A stretch of 64,000 nucleotides of DNA, taken from positions 124,001 to 188,000 of the forward strand of contig NZ_OY787469.1 in the NCBI RefSeq assembly GCF_963678835.1, read 5' to 3'. The translations under genes were made by a program, and so were the position numbers. The DNA is from an uncultured Desulfuromonas sp. GTDB taxonomy: Bacteria > Desulfobacterota > Desulfuromonadia > Desulfuromonadales > Desulfuromonadaceae. Of the stretch, positions 1-8,170 are shown one piece after another. The notes under the pieces are model-generated. The model had not been told where the DNA came from. It was given only the letters and a program-made list of their open reading frames with translations, and ran no database searches. Within the stretch, counting starts at the first letter, position 1. Each line of letters begins with the position of its first letter.

Positions 1-1
1 T

Positions 2-2194
2 CCCACCTGGGGTTCTATCCAGGGCGCGCAGATGACCCTTGAAACCGGTCAAGGCAATGCCTTTGATACCGCCTCTCTTCTGATTGCCCTGCTTCGCACT
101 TCGGGCATTAAGGCACGCTATGTGATGGGAACCGTTGAACTGCCTATTGACAAGATCATGAATTGGGTTGGCGATTTTAGCGATCCCCTGGCGGCCCTCG
201 ACTTTATGTCCAGCGGCGGCGTTCCGACTAAAGGTCTTGTCTCCGACGGAAAAATTGTCGCGGCGCGTATTGAACACGTCTGGGTTGAAGCGTTCGTCGA
301 TTATATTCCCTCGCGGGGTGCCAAACACCTGCAAGCCGATACTTGGATCGATCTTGATCCATCGTTTAAACAATATGACTACACGAGTGCCATGGACATT
401 CAGGCCGCGGTTCCTTTTGACGGCCAAGCCCTGCTTGACCACATTCAGGCAACGGCCACGATCAATGAGGAGCAGGGTTATGCGACAGGGGTCGACAGCC
501 TCTATCTCCAACAGACGATGCAGGATTACCAGGCCGAAGTGGAAGCGTATTTCGAGCAGAATCACCCGGATGCAACCGTCGGTGATGTGTTGGGCAAAAA
601 AGGGGTCGTTATAGAGGAGTCGTCCTTTTTACTGGGAACCCTGCCTTATCGTACGGCGGTCGTCGGCCAGGCTTTTTCCGACATCCCGGACTCATTGAGG
701 CACAAAGTGACATTCGTTGTCGAAAATGAGGAAGCCGACGATCCTTACGCCGACCTTGACGATACGGAGACGCAGGATTTGACCTTGCGCCTGACAAAGA
801 GCTGGCCGGAACTGGCGGGCAAAAAAATCACGCTCAGCTACTCACCGGCAACGGCAAGTGATGAAGCGGTGCTCGAATCCTATCTGCCGGAGCCCCATGC
901 CGACGGCACACCCATCGAAATCGATGAGCTCCCGACAAAGCTACCCGCCTATCTGATCAACGTTATACCGGAATTGAAAATTGACGGAGAGATCGTCGCC
1001 AGCGGAGAACCAGTCGGTCTGGGAGGCACCAATAGCTTCACCATGTCGTTTCGCGACCCAGGCTATGGCTCCTCCAACGTTTCCAACTATATCAATGCCG
1101 GAGAATATCAAGCCATCGGCCTGAACCCTGGGCGCATCAGCAAAGAACAGCTAGAAGCTTTGAAAACAAACCTGGAAACAACGAAAACAAAACTTGAAAC
1201 GCAGGACTTCACGAATTTGGACAAAGACGATCTGATCGGAGACCTGCTTTACGCCACAGCCATCTCCTATCACGCCGAACTCGGCGCGTTTAATTTCATC
1301 ACCTCAAAAGCCATGGGCGTCAACGCCCTGACCCTGCCGTCGGAAACCATCTTCGCCACCAAGCTCCAGGTATTGACGCTGTGGGGTATCCCTCGCTTTG
1401 TCAAGCCGGGCGGTCTTAACATGGATGCCGACTACCTGATGCAGGCGGCCAAGGCCAAGAATGGCGACAACGATCAGGTGAAACAGTACATGCTCAGCAG
1501 TGGCATGACGTCTTCCGCGTTGGAACATGAAGTGCCCGAACAACTGTTCTCGACTGAGGAAAGTCCCGCTTACGCCATCAGTACGGTCAAGGCTTTAGCC
1601 CTGGCTAACGAACAGAACATTCCGATCTATACGATTGATCAGGACAATCTTTCAACTATACTGCCGGAGTTGCAAATAGGCTCACAGGTCAAAACAGACA
1701 TCCAGAATGCTGTTAATGCAGGGAAAGTGGTTACTGTTTCTAGAAGCAACATTAGTTTCTATGGATGGACGGGATGTGGGTATATCATCACCGACCCGGA
1801 GACTGGTGCTGGGGCATATATGATTAGTGGAGGGAGCAGCGGGAGTATTTTTGTATATATGGCCCTCGCTAGCTTTATTATTCCAGTAGTGTTTTTAGTG
1901 GCTCTTACCACCGCCCCTCTAGCGCTAATTTTAGGTGTTGCATTAATTGGCTATGCGCTAAGGAGCTACCTATCTGGAATTAATAGCTATTTAGACAAGG
2001 TAGAAGCGGGAGAAATGTCACAAGAAATGGCCGACAAGCTCATTAAGACTCGATCCATTTTGACAATTTTCACTAATTTTGTGCCCATATTTATTGGTCG
2101 TGAATCGGAATTTAACGCACTGCCTAAAATCCTAATACCTTTCACGCAAATATTATTTGACTTACTTGGACCATTTTTCTCTGATAAAATATAG
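2..2194 (+). CDS. Transglutaminase-like superfamily surface protein, 3' part, with hydrophobic C-terminal tip
   Basis: The frame is open from the first bases of the window, so the N-terminus lies outside it. The visible start has a transglutaminase-like core: a GNAFDTASLLIALLR helix where the catalytic Cys would sit, then EHVWVEAFVDY (His) and DTWIDLDPSFKQY (Asp). The Cys position is not Cys, so the fold is probably inactive. A long middle region of several hundred residues follows. Near the end (1685-1843) is a conserved module ending in TGAGAYMISGGSSG, then about 116 residues (1844-2191) with two or three strongly hydrophobic helices and a marked drop in GC. This architecture resembles a polymorphic toxin: constant body, boundary motif, variable tip. 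The toxin role is inference. The same module with a different tip recurs at 5292-5795. The next ORF starts 13 bases after the stop. Confidence 0.75.
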   Translation, partial: PTWGSIQGAQMTLETGQGNAFDTASLLIALLRTSGIKARYVMGTVELPIDKIMNWVGDFSDPLAALDFMSSGGVPTKGLVSDGKIVAARIEHVWVEAFVDYIPSRGAKHLQADTWIDLDPSFKQYDYTSAMDIQAAVPFDGQALLDHIQATATINEEQGYATGVDSLYLQQTMQDYQAEVEAYFEQNHPDATVGDVLGKKGVVIEESSFLLGTLPYRTAVVGQAFSDIPDSLRHKVTFVVENEEADDPYADLDDTETQDLTLRLTKSWPELAGKKITLSYSPATASDEAVLESYLPEPHADGTPIEIDELPTKLPAYLINVIPELKIDGEIVASGEPVGLGGTNSFTMSFRDPGYGSSNVSNYINAGEYQAIGLNPGRISKEQLEALKTNLETTKTKLETQDFTNLDKDDLIGDLLYATAISYHAELGAFNFITSKAMGVNALTLPSETIFATKLQVLTLWGIPRFVKPGGLNMDADYLMQAAKAKNGDNDQVKQYMLSSGMTSSALEHEVPEQLFSTEESPAYAISTVKALALANEQNIPIYTIDQDNLSTILPELQIGSQVKTDIQNAVNAGKVVTVSRSNISFYGWTGCGYIITDPETGAGAYMISGGSSGSIFVYMALASFIIPVVFLVALTTAPLALILGVALIGYALRSYLSGINSYLDKVEAGEMSQEMADKLIKTRSILTIFTNFVPIFIGRESEFNALPKILIPFTQILFDLLGPFFSDKI

Positions 2195-2207
2195 GATTAT
2201 TATATAT

Positions 2208-2813
2208 ATGTGCATTTTGTTGAGCTTGAAGTTATTTATATTTGCTCCTTGGTATGCTTGGTCGGTAATAAACACAAATAAAGAAAAAAATAATTATTTT
2301 TTATTTTATAAGTTATTTATTTTAACTCAGTGGACATTTATGTTTATTATGTCTGGATGTAGCATTGTAAGTATATTTATAAGTAATTTTGGAATATTAG
2401 GTTTTTTTATTTCTAATGTCTACATGCAGTTATCAGTTGAAAAATATTATAATAAGGACTTTGTTTTTCTGTCAAGCAAGATTGTTAGGCTTTTAACTGG
2501 TGTTTGTACTGTACTATATATGTATGTATTCTTTCTTTTTTCAATTGATATTGTTAGTGATTATACAAATATTACCTTTCAGGCATACGGTTCTGGTCAA
2601 TTGATTAACCTTGCCTATGTGGCGATGTTTTTATTCTTTTTATCGTATATTTACTTTATGCTTGTAGTTGATTTGAGTTTTTTTAAAATTTTCCCAAGGG
2701 GCAATACTCGTATGTACAAAGATGTATTTAATATAAAAAATAAAGCAGTATTTTTCTTGTTCAACATTCTTAGTGTGGCAATGTTTTATGATTGTCTTTC
2801 GAAGTGGATTTAA
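2208..2813 (+). CDS. AT-rich multi-pass membrane protein, candidate immunity protein
   Basis: This ORF of about 201 residues starts at the ATG at 2208, just after the stop of the transglutaminase-like gene. AGGA at 2193-2196 can serve as ribosome binding site; the frame is open further upstream into the preceding gene, but the ATG at 2208 fits better. The protein has about five predicted hydrophobic segments with short Lys/Asn-rich loops and no recognised domain. Base composition is far more AT-rich than the core genes of the window. Position directly behind a hydrophobic toxin-like tip suggests an inner-membrane immunity protein, as known for pore-forming colicins. That role is inferred from context only. 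Confidence 0.6.
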   Translation: MCILLSLKLFIFAPWYAWSVINTNKEKNNYFLFYKLFILTQWTFMFIMSGCSIVSIFISNFGILGFFISNVYMQLSVEKYYNKDFVFLSSKIVRLLTGVCTVLYMYVFFLFSIDIVSDYTNITFQAYGSGQLINLAYVAMFLFFLSYIYFMLVVDLSFFKIFPRGNTRMYKDVFNIKNKAVFFLFNILSVAMFYDCLSKWI

Positions 2814-3152
2814 TACGCGGCATGAGGCATGCGGGGGCATAGGTAGAGCAAAGAGCTGGTTCCCTCTACCACTGGTACGCTTATCCCTTGCCAAAGCGCA
2901 CAGAAACCCACGGGGTTACCCATTAAAAGGCTGCTGTCAATAGCACAGAGGTCCCCCATAAGCATTGATATGCCTTGTTTTTTACTTGGTGTTATTGATT
3001 CTTTACTGTTGCCGTATCTTCACAGGTTTCGCGTCAGCATTTACTGCGCCAGTCACCCATCAGGTTGAAGGCTGCTTCGTGTTGACATGAAGCGATGCCC
3101 TTTTCCGCAGTTGCGGACCAGAATATAATCGGTACCCTAGCTGTGTCCTATC
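2814..3152. other. Non-coding stretch downstream of the membrane ORF
   Basis: No convincing gene. GC rises again from about 2815, which marks the end of the AT-rich insert. I see no recognisable RNA or element; ORFs here lack homology signals I recognise. Confidence 0.5.
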
Positions 3153-3236
3153 GGGTGCAGTTCTGGGTGCAGTTCTGGGTGCAGTTCTGGGTGCAGTTCT
3201 GGGTGCAGTTCTGGGTGCAGTTCTGGGTGCAGTTCT
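3153..3236. repeat. Seven tandem copies of a 12-bp unit
   Basis: The unit gggtgcagttct is repeated seven times without interruption and without spacers. A related string (gcagttctggcagttctgggg) recurs at 3941-3961, on the far side of the IS110 fragment. The 12-bp period would keep a reading frame, but no supported gene covers it; it may be a slippage expansion of an element end. Confidence 0.9.
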
Positions 3237-3570
3237 GGCAGTCTGGGAACATCCATGATAAGTAAAGTCAAGGGGAAAACGGAGATTTCCCTTTAGCTTC
3301 GGATATCCTCCAAGCCTAGTTTGTTGCAGCCTCACGAATTCGTTTCGATCTTTTTGATCTTGTTCTTGTGGTCCGCCTGTCAGGCGACCAGACATCCATG
3401 TGCCGTCTCAGGGAAACGATGCTCCCGTCTCGGAAGATTGAATTGGGCCAACCCGCCAGCCTTGAAACAGTATATGATGGCGCACAGCCAAGCTTGCGCA
3501 GTCTCCGGAAAGGCAAGGCCCGGCGGGAGATCGTGTGAATTCATGGTAATCTATCTATTCGCCTTCCCTT
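3237..3570. other. Unassigned stretch between tandem repeat and IS110 remnant
   Basis: Short ORFs exist on both strands (for example 3321-3590 plus, 3316-3516 minus), but neither resembles a family I recognise and neither has a good ribosome binding site. Probably mobile-element debris. Confidence 0.4.
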
Positions 3571-3942
3571 TCATGCAACCTTGGCACTGACCTCCTGTTT
3601 AAATGGAGTGCCACGTCTCTCAACCGCCAGCATATATTCAACGAGTTTACGTGCTACAGCCAGGGTCGCCCGGTTGCGATTTCCTTTTTTAAGTTCTTTA
3701 TCGTGGATCAGCGCAAGCTGGGGGTTCCAATGTGGAGCCAGCCTTGCCGCTTCAATCAGCTTCGTTTGCAGGTGTTTGTTGCGTTTTTTTGAAATTGGCC
3801 CTCGCCTTTCTTTACCTGCGGATTCTTTTTGAGCGCTGCAAAGTCCACAGTAACTGATGGCCTGCCGAGCATTTTTGAAACGTTGCGGCTCACCGATCTC
3901 CAAAACCCAGGTCAGGGCCATGACCTCACCTACACCAGGGGC
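3571..3942 (-). pseudogene. IS110-family transposase, C-terminal fragment
   Basis: The minus-strand translation contains the helix-hairpin-helix entry PGVGEVMALTWVLEIG, then FKNARQAISYCGL, the Lys/Arg-rich RRGPISKKRNKHLQ and a C-terminal LAVARKLVEYMLAVERR. These are characteristic of the Transposase_20 domain of IS110 elements. Only about 120 residues remain of a family that normally runs to 320-400; the N-terminal DEDD catalytic domain is missing. Upstream the frame breaks off at the repeated gcagttctgg string near 3942. It is therefore a non-functional remnant marking past insertion and deletion. Confidence 0.8.
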
Positions 3943-3954
3943 AGTTCTGGCAGT

Positions 3955-4175
3955 TCTGGGGACAGTATATTGAACTCGGTTGCAGCAGCATAAGGACCCA
4001 TCCTGCCGGGCAGGATGATGTGATGGTCAGGGTGCGCCGCTGCTTGACCTTGTAGCGGATTGCAAGACTTTCTCCTGTTGTCGTCCGCAGAAGAAATCGA
4101 ACTACACAGCGGACATTGACGCCTCAGAAACGGGTCTCGAAGAATGAGTAGAAATGACGTTCTGTATACTGCCCC
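3955..4175. mobile_element. Small element bounded by imperfect inverted repeats
   Basis: The left boundary reads tctggggacagtata (3955-3969) and the right boundary tatactgcccc (4165-4175), an imperfect inverted pair (ggggacagtata against ggggcagtata). The right end is followed by a run of ten C. No gene is visible inside. It sits between the IS110 remnant and the broken end of the comM fragment, so it probably accompanied the truncation. Identity as a MITE or REP-type element is inference. Confidence 0.45.
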
Positions 4176-4183
4176 CCCCCCGC

Positions 4184-4720
4184 GCGGCACTGAGCCTGAC
4201 CTATCCGGCCAACTTCATGCTGGTCGCGGCCATGAATCCCTATCCCTGAGTCTACCTTGGCGACAGTCATCACACCTGCCACTGCACACCACAACAGCTG
4301 CAGCGCTACCGCATGCACTTATCCGGGCCCCTTCTTGATCGGATCGATTTACACATTGAAGTACCGCGCGTCCATCATCAGGGCCTGGTCGACAACCAGA
4401 ACGGCGAATCGAGCGAAACCATCCGCCGCCGGGTCGAACTCGCCCGTCAGGTGCAACGCGAACGGTTCCACAAACATCAGCCCTACACCAACGCCCAAAT
4501 GCAGTCGCGACACATTCGCACCTTTTGCGCCCTCAACAGCGAAGGAGAACAACTCCTCGCCCAGGTCACTCAGCGCCTCGGCCTGTCAGCACGCAGCTAT
4601 GGCCGCATTCTCAAAGTCGCCCGCACCATTGCCGACCTGAGTGGCGAACAAAACATTCTTCAACCCCATCTGGCCGAAGCAATCCAATACCGCTCTCTGG
4701 ACCGACCGGTACATAGTTGA
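4184..4720 (+). pseudogene. comM: ComM/YifB Mg-chelatase-like ATPase, C-terminal remnant
   Basis: The translation reads ALSLTYPANFMLVAAMNP, then YLGDSHHTCHCTPQQLQRYR, LSGPLLDRIDLHIEVPRV and the C-terminal ARSYGRILKVARTIADL, all diagnostic of the YifB/ComM subfamily. Full-length ComM is about 500 residues; the N-terminal Lon-like domain and Walker A are absent. The conserved MNPCPCG loop is damaged: the first Cys codon is now Tyr, the second is a TGA stop at 4247, and the Gly is Val. The distal part stays in the same frame after that stop. ComM supports branch migration during natural transformation, so this copy is dead. The break coincides with the element at 3955-4175. Confidence 0.85.
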
Positions 4721-4785
4721 ATTTGAAGTAACCTTTTGAAAGCAATCAGCCAGAGCATCTTTTCAAGATTGGCGGTCATTGAAAA

Positions 4786-5169
4786 ATGGAAACAATGAAA
4801 TACATAAAGCAATCAGCCAAGCGAGTAGCTATTTTTTCGTTGTTGATACTACCCTTCTTTTTAATCTGTATAAAAGTTGGATACAATAAATGGGCAGGGG
4901 ATATCAAGCCTATTCCATGGGAAGCTTTTTTGGCATTACTCCCTAAGGCCATGATCATTTACACGGCCAATGTAATATGTTTTTTCATCATTTATACGAT
5001 GATGTTGATCTTTCTCAAGGGCAGTAATGACTCATATATCTGTACAAAGTGCGAAAACGTTCTAAAAAAATGGCAAATGGACAAAAACAGCGGCAAGTGC
5101 ACAGCCTGTGGTTCCAACATGGAACCCCTGGAGGGGTTTTATGAAAGGCACCCTGAGAAAAGGGATTGA
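4786..5169 (+). CDS. Small two-helix membrane protein with C-terminal zinc ribbon
   Basis: A 127-residue ORF; an ATG three codons later (4795) is equally possible. Two hydrophobic segments (about residues 15-35 and 53-77) are followed by a cytosolic tail with CTKCENVL and CTACGSN, giving CxxC-x(18-20)-CxxC, a typical zinc ribbon. No family is recognised. Composition is AT-rich like the neighbouring accessory ORFs and unlike the comM remnant before it, so it belongs to the acquired region. It could be another immunity-like or accessory protein of the tip cassette, but nothing shows that directly. Confidence 0.6.
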   Translation: METMKYIKQSAKRVAIFSLLILPFFLICIKVGYNKWAGDIKPIPWEAFLALLPKAMIIYTANVICFFIIYTMMLIFLKGSNDSYICTKCENVLKKWQMDKNSGKCTACGSNMEPLEGFYERHPEKRD

Positions 5170-5276
5170 TCCGCTCATACAGCGAAGGAAAGAAGCATCT
5201 CTCCTTTTAGTCAAACCACAGAAGCAGATCTTGAATTACAACTTTTCCTCAAACAATGCTTCAATTCAAGACCTGA

Positions 5277-5795
5277 CCCTATGGGTGCTTTCAGGTCAAA
5301 ACAGATATCCAGAATGCTGTCAATGCCGGAAAGATAGTAACAGTTTCAAAAGGCAATATAAGCTTTCATGGATGGTCTGGATGCGGATATATTATTAATA
5401 ATCCTAAAACTGGAGCTGGAGCTTATATGATAAGTGGCGGTTCGAGCGGAGCGATGATCCTACTCTTAATCCTTTTATTGGTAGTAGCCTTTTTCTTTTC
5501 CCCTCTAATGTTGGGAGCTGGGTTATTCCTGGCATCGATTGCATCAGGAAGTTTTTATTCTTTGATTGTTTTTTTCGGACTATTTGGAGCCACATCAGCT
5601 TTGTTAGGCGACCATAACACTAAGGACGCTATAAAGCAATTCACTCAAGAAGTTATTAAAGAAATATTGTTGCTAGCTCCATTCATTTCTTTCTTTTCAC
5701 CAATATTTATTATAATTCTTATTGGTGCATACATAGCCCTAGAGTATGTGCCAGTCGGTTTTAATTGTAGAAAAAATGGTGACATATTATGTTAG
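5277..5795 (+). pseudogene. Orphan C-terminal cassette: second pre-tip module with a different hydrophobic tip
   Basis: The frame opens after a TGA at 5274. From 5292 to 5450 it encodes a 53-residue module matching 1685-1843 at 45 of 53 positions by eye, including GCGYII, the TGAGAYMISGG motif and SSG. After SSG it diverges completely into about 114 residues with four strongly hydrophobic segments. There is no usable start codon or ribosome binding site at the beginning of the homology (first in-frame ATG is inside the motif at 5427), so it is a headless cassette rather than a standalone gene. This is the layout of orphan toxin tips known from Rhs and CdiA loci, which can recombine into the main gene. 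It overlaps the next ORF by seven bases. Confidence 0.7.
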
Positions 5796-6111
5796 TTGAA
5801 GAATATCATTATAATATGGCCATATTGTCTGTTTTTTTATATACTTATTCTTTAGAAAGAAAGCAATAAGCTTTCTTCTTCTTTCGATTTCTTTTATAAT
5901 ACCACTATTTTGTTTTATTCTAGACATTGAACCATTCAAAAACTTTGGTGCTGTTGTGATGCCAATTTTTTTACTTTTCAGTCTTCCATTTATCCATAGA
6001 GATAAGGTTGTTAATAGCTATAAATCAATATCTGACATGTTTGATAAGTACGATATGGTAATTATTGTAGTTTATGCTGTGTACTTTTTTATTAATAAAA
6101 ATGGTTTGTAG
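5789..6111 (+). pseudogene. Frameshifted small membrane protein, candidate immunity of the orphan tip
   Basis: An ATG at 5789 overlaps the stop of the orphan tip (ATGTTAG). Its frame ends after 26 codons, but a one-base shift at the seven-T run 5832-5838 joins it to an open frame ending at 6111. The joined product is about 107 residues with three hydrophobic segments (including IYLFFRKKAISFLLLSISF and MVIIVVYAVYFF). The frameshift may be decay, a sequencing error in a homopolymer, or slippage. The overlap and the membrane character parallel the 1844-2813 pair, which is why I call it immunity-like. Confidence 0.5.
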
Positions 6112-6155
6112 TTTTCATGAGATAGTGTTCAGTTCTTTATCGATATGGATTTACA

Positions 6156-6793
6156 ATGACTCAAAATGTAATTTATTCGACAGTGACAATATTGTTAGGG
6201 ATGATTCAGCTTTACATTTCTAGTTTTGCTTGGAAGACAAAAAAACCTGTTTTTTTATCATGCAAAGCCTTTCAGGTTTTGCTCTTATTTGTCTTTCTGC
6301 CACACTTTGTTTTTGCTCTCTACGCAGCCGTAGATAAAAATTCTTTTCTGTCAATTGGGGCGATTTTTCCAGTGTATATCTTGCTGTTTACCCTTGTGAA
6401 ATTAGCGGGAGGGCTTACTATTTTCAACACAACCAAACCGGCACTTGAAGAGGCTGTTGAAAAGATTCTTGTCTTAAATAAACTCCCCTTTGAGCGGGCA
6501 GAAACAGGTGGATTGCTCTCGACAGGCGCTTCCGGCGCTACCAATTCAATCTCCACCCTAAAACTCTTAAACACGAATACATCTATTCAGTATGGGTGTA
6601 ATCCCTTTTTTTTACAGGATTTGTAAGAGTATTGGGTAAAGATTCATTTTCTGATGCAGGCAGACTTGTAAATGAAATAAGATTTGAACTCTGCAAAGTA
6701 CCTTTGGATGCAACTTTTTTCAGCGTTAAATTTTTGACAAGCGGCTTGATTTTTATTGCCTTTGGTATTTTTTCAGCTGTCAAAAACTTCTGA
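6156..6793 (+). pseudogene. Frameshifted AT-rich membrane protein of unknown function
   Basis: The ATG at 6156 opens a 156-codon frame with about three hydrophobic segments in its first 90 residues, ending at 6626. Just before its stop lies an eight-T run (6606-6613). Adding one T there would extend the product through FVRVLGKDSFSDAGRLVNEI and a final hydrophobic helix to a stop at 6791-6793, about 212 residues in all. The extension keeps the same amino-acid style, so the shift is probably real decay or a base-call error, not a true C-terminus. No domain recognised. Confidence 0.5.
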
Positions 6794-6946
6794 TGTGCTC
6801 AATGAACAATGGCATGTCTTGAATTGCAATATCCCTCTATTTGGGCCACCAAAAGGAATTTTGTTGCTTGATTACTTTTCTACATCCCCAACCTCAATAG
6901 CACTCCACCACTATCTAAATAGTCCACTCCATAGCGAATCAACCCC

Positions 6947-6983
6947 AAAAGCCCCCGGCCATATCATGACCGGGGGCTTTTTA
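6947..6983. terminator. Bidirectional terminator hairpin
   Basis: The stem aaaagcccccgg / ccgggggctttt encloses an 11-base loop, with T runs on both strands. It separates the accessory region from the minus-strand kamA-like gene, whose stop is at 7003. Confidence 0.85.
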
Positions 6984-7002
6984 TCAATTACGGCCTTTCA
7001 CA

Positions 7003-8100
7003 TCACTCTGGAATATTGGGCAAATGAGTAATCTGGCCTTTATGGTTGCGCAGGGTGTATTGCTCGTCGTCCTTGTCGATCATGTAGTAGTCCGGCATCA
7101 GCGGAATCTTGCCGACATTGGTGGCCACCACGTACATGGGTTGCGCCAGACCGGTGGTATGGCCACGCAGGGCATCGCGGATCAATTCGGCTCCCTTTTC
7201 CACCGGCGTGCGGAAATGATCGATGCCCGGCGCCGCTTCGCAGTAAAACACATAATAGGGACGGATACGCACCCGCAACAGTTTTTGGTGCAGTTCACGG
7301 AACGTCTCAACATCGTCGTTAATCCCTTTGAGCAGGACCGCCTGATTACCAACATTAACGCCGCAGGTCATCAGATCGTACACCGCCTGGGCGGTGTGTT
7401 CGGTCAGCTCTTTGGGATGGTTGCACTGGGTATTCAGCCAGATCGGCACCTTATGGTTGCCGCCGAGAATCTTTTTCAATTCCGGGGTAATACGCTGCGG
7501 CAACACAATCGGCACCCGTGAACCGAAACGGATCATTTGAATGTGGGGAATCGCCCGCAACCGCTCAATCAGGTAGGCAATCTTTTCATCAGGGAGCAGC
7601 AACGGATCACCGCCGGTGATCAGCACATCACGCACTTCGGGATGCTGGCTGATCCACTCCAACCCGTCATCGACATTAAAGTCGAGCGTCAGGTCACCAT
7701 CCACCACCAACTCTTTGCGAAAGCAGTGGCGGCAATAAATACCGCAGGTCTGGGTGACGGTAAAGGCCACGCGATCCTTGTACTGGCGGGCAATGCTGTC
7801 CGGCCGCTGCTCTTCGGTGTCGCGATTCTCCTTCCACATCAGGTAATCGTCCATGCCGTAGGTATTTTGCTGTTCCAGGCTTGATGGGATGACCTGCTTG
7901 CGGATCGGACATTGCGGATCATCTGCGTCCATGAGCGAGGCAAAGTAGGGGGTGGTGCCCCAGGTGGTCTTATTCTTTTCGAGAATCTGCCGTTCATCGT
8001 CGGTGAGATTCACATACTGCTCGAGTCGTTCGATGGTGTTGACAAAGTTAGCCAGTTGTTGCTGCCATGTTTGCGTGGTGGCGCCACGGTCATCAGACAT
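7003..8100 (-). CDS. KamA-family radical SAM aminomutase, non-lysine type
   Basis: The 365-residue protein carries the radical SAM cluster motif CGIYCRHC (C119, C123, C126), the SAM-binding ITGGDPLLL and the PLP lysine in GKIPL (K331), so it should be a PLP/[4Fe-4S] 2,3-aminomutase. In authentic lysine 2,3-aminomutase two aspartates bind the substrate epsilon-amino group. The ablA product in this window keeps them (D304, D341), whereas here the aligned residues are E288 and A326. The related glutamate 2,3-aminomutase is also known to lack these aspartates, so the substrate is probably not lysine. It is not EpmB-like in the N-terminus. A strong ribosome binding site (aaagggg) precedes the ATG. 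It lies 70 bases downstream of ablB and probably shares its transcript. Confidence 0.85.
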   Translation of the reverse strand: MSDDRGATTQTWQQQLANFVNTIERLEQYVNLTDDERQILEKNKTTWGTTPYFASLMDADDPQCPIRKQVIPSSLEQQNTYGMDDYLMWKENRDTEEQRPDSIARQYKDRVAFTVTQTCGIYCRHCFRKELVVDGDLTLDFNVDDGLEWISQHPEVRDVLITGGDPLLLPDEKIAYLIERLRAIPHIQMIRFGSRVPIVLPQRITPELKKILGGNHKVPIWLNTQCNHPKELTEHTAQAVYDLMTCGVNVGNQAVLLKGINDDVETFRELHQKLLRVRIRPYYVFYCEAAPGIDHFRTPVEKGAELIRDALRGHTTGLAQPMYVVATNVGKIPLMPDYYMIDKDDEQYTLRNHKGQITHLPNIPE

Positions 8101-8170
8101 GTTTTCCCCTTTGTGTTGTGTAAAACCTATGCTCTTGTGCGTTAAAAGAAACGGTTCGGTATCAAGCTGG

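Noticed and set aside
3153..3236. Possible CRISPR array
   Set aside because: The units are 12 bp, directly abutting and without spacers; no cas genes are nearby.
3321..3590. 89-codon plus-strand ORF in the scar region
   Set aside because: No ribosome binding site, no recognisable family, and overlap with element debris.
7003..8100. EpmB (EF-P lysine aminomutase)
   Set aside because: The N-terminal region and length do not match EpmB, epmA/efp are not adjacent, and the gene follows ablAB.
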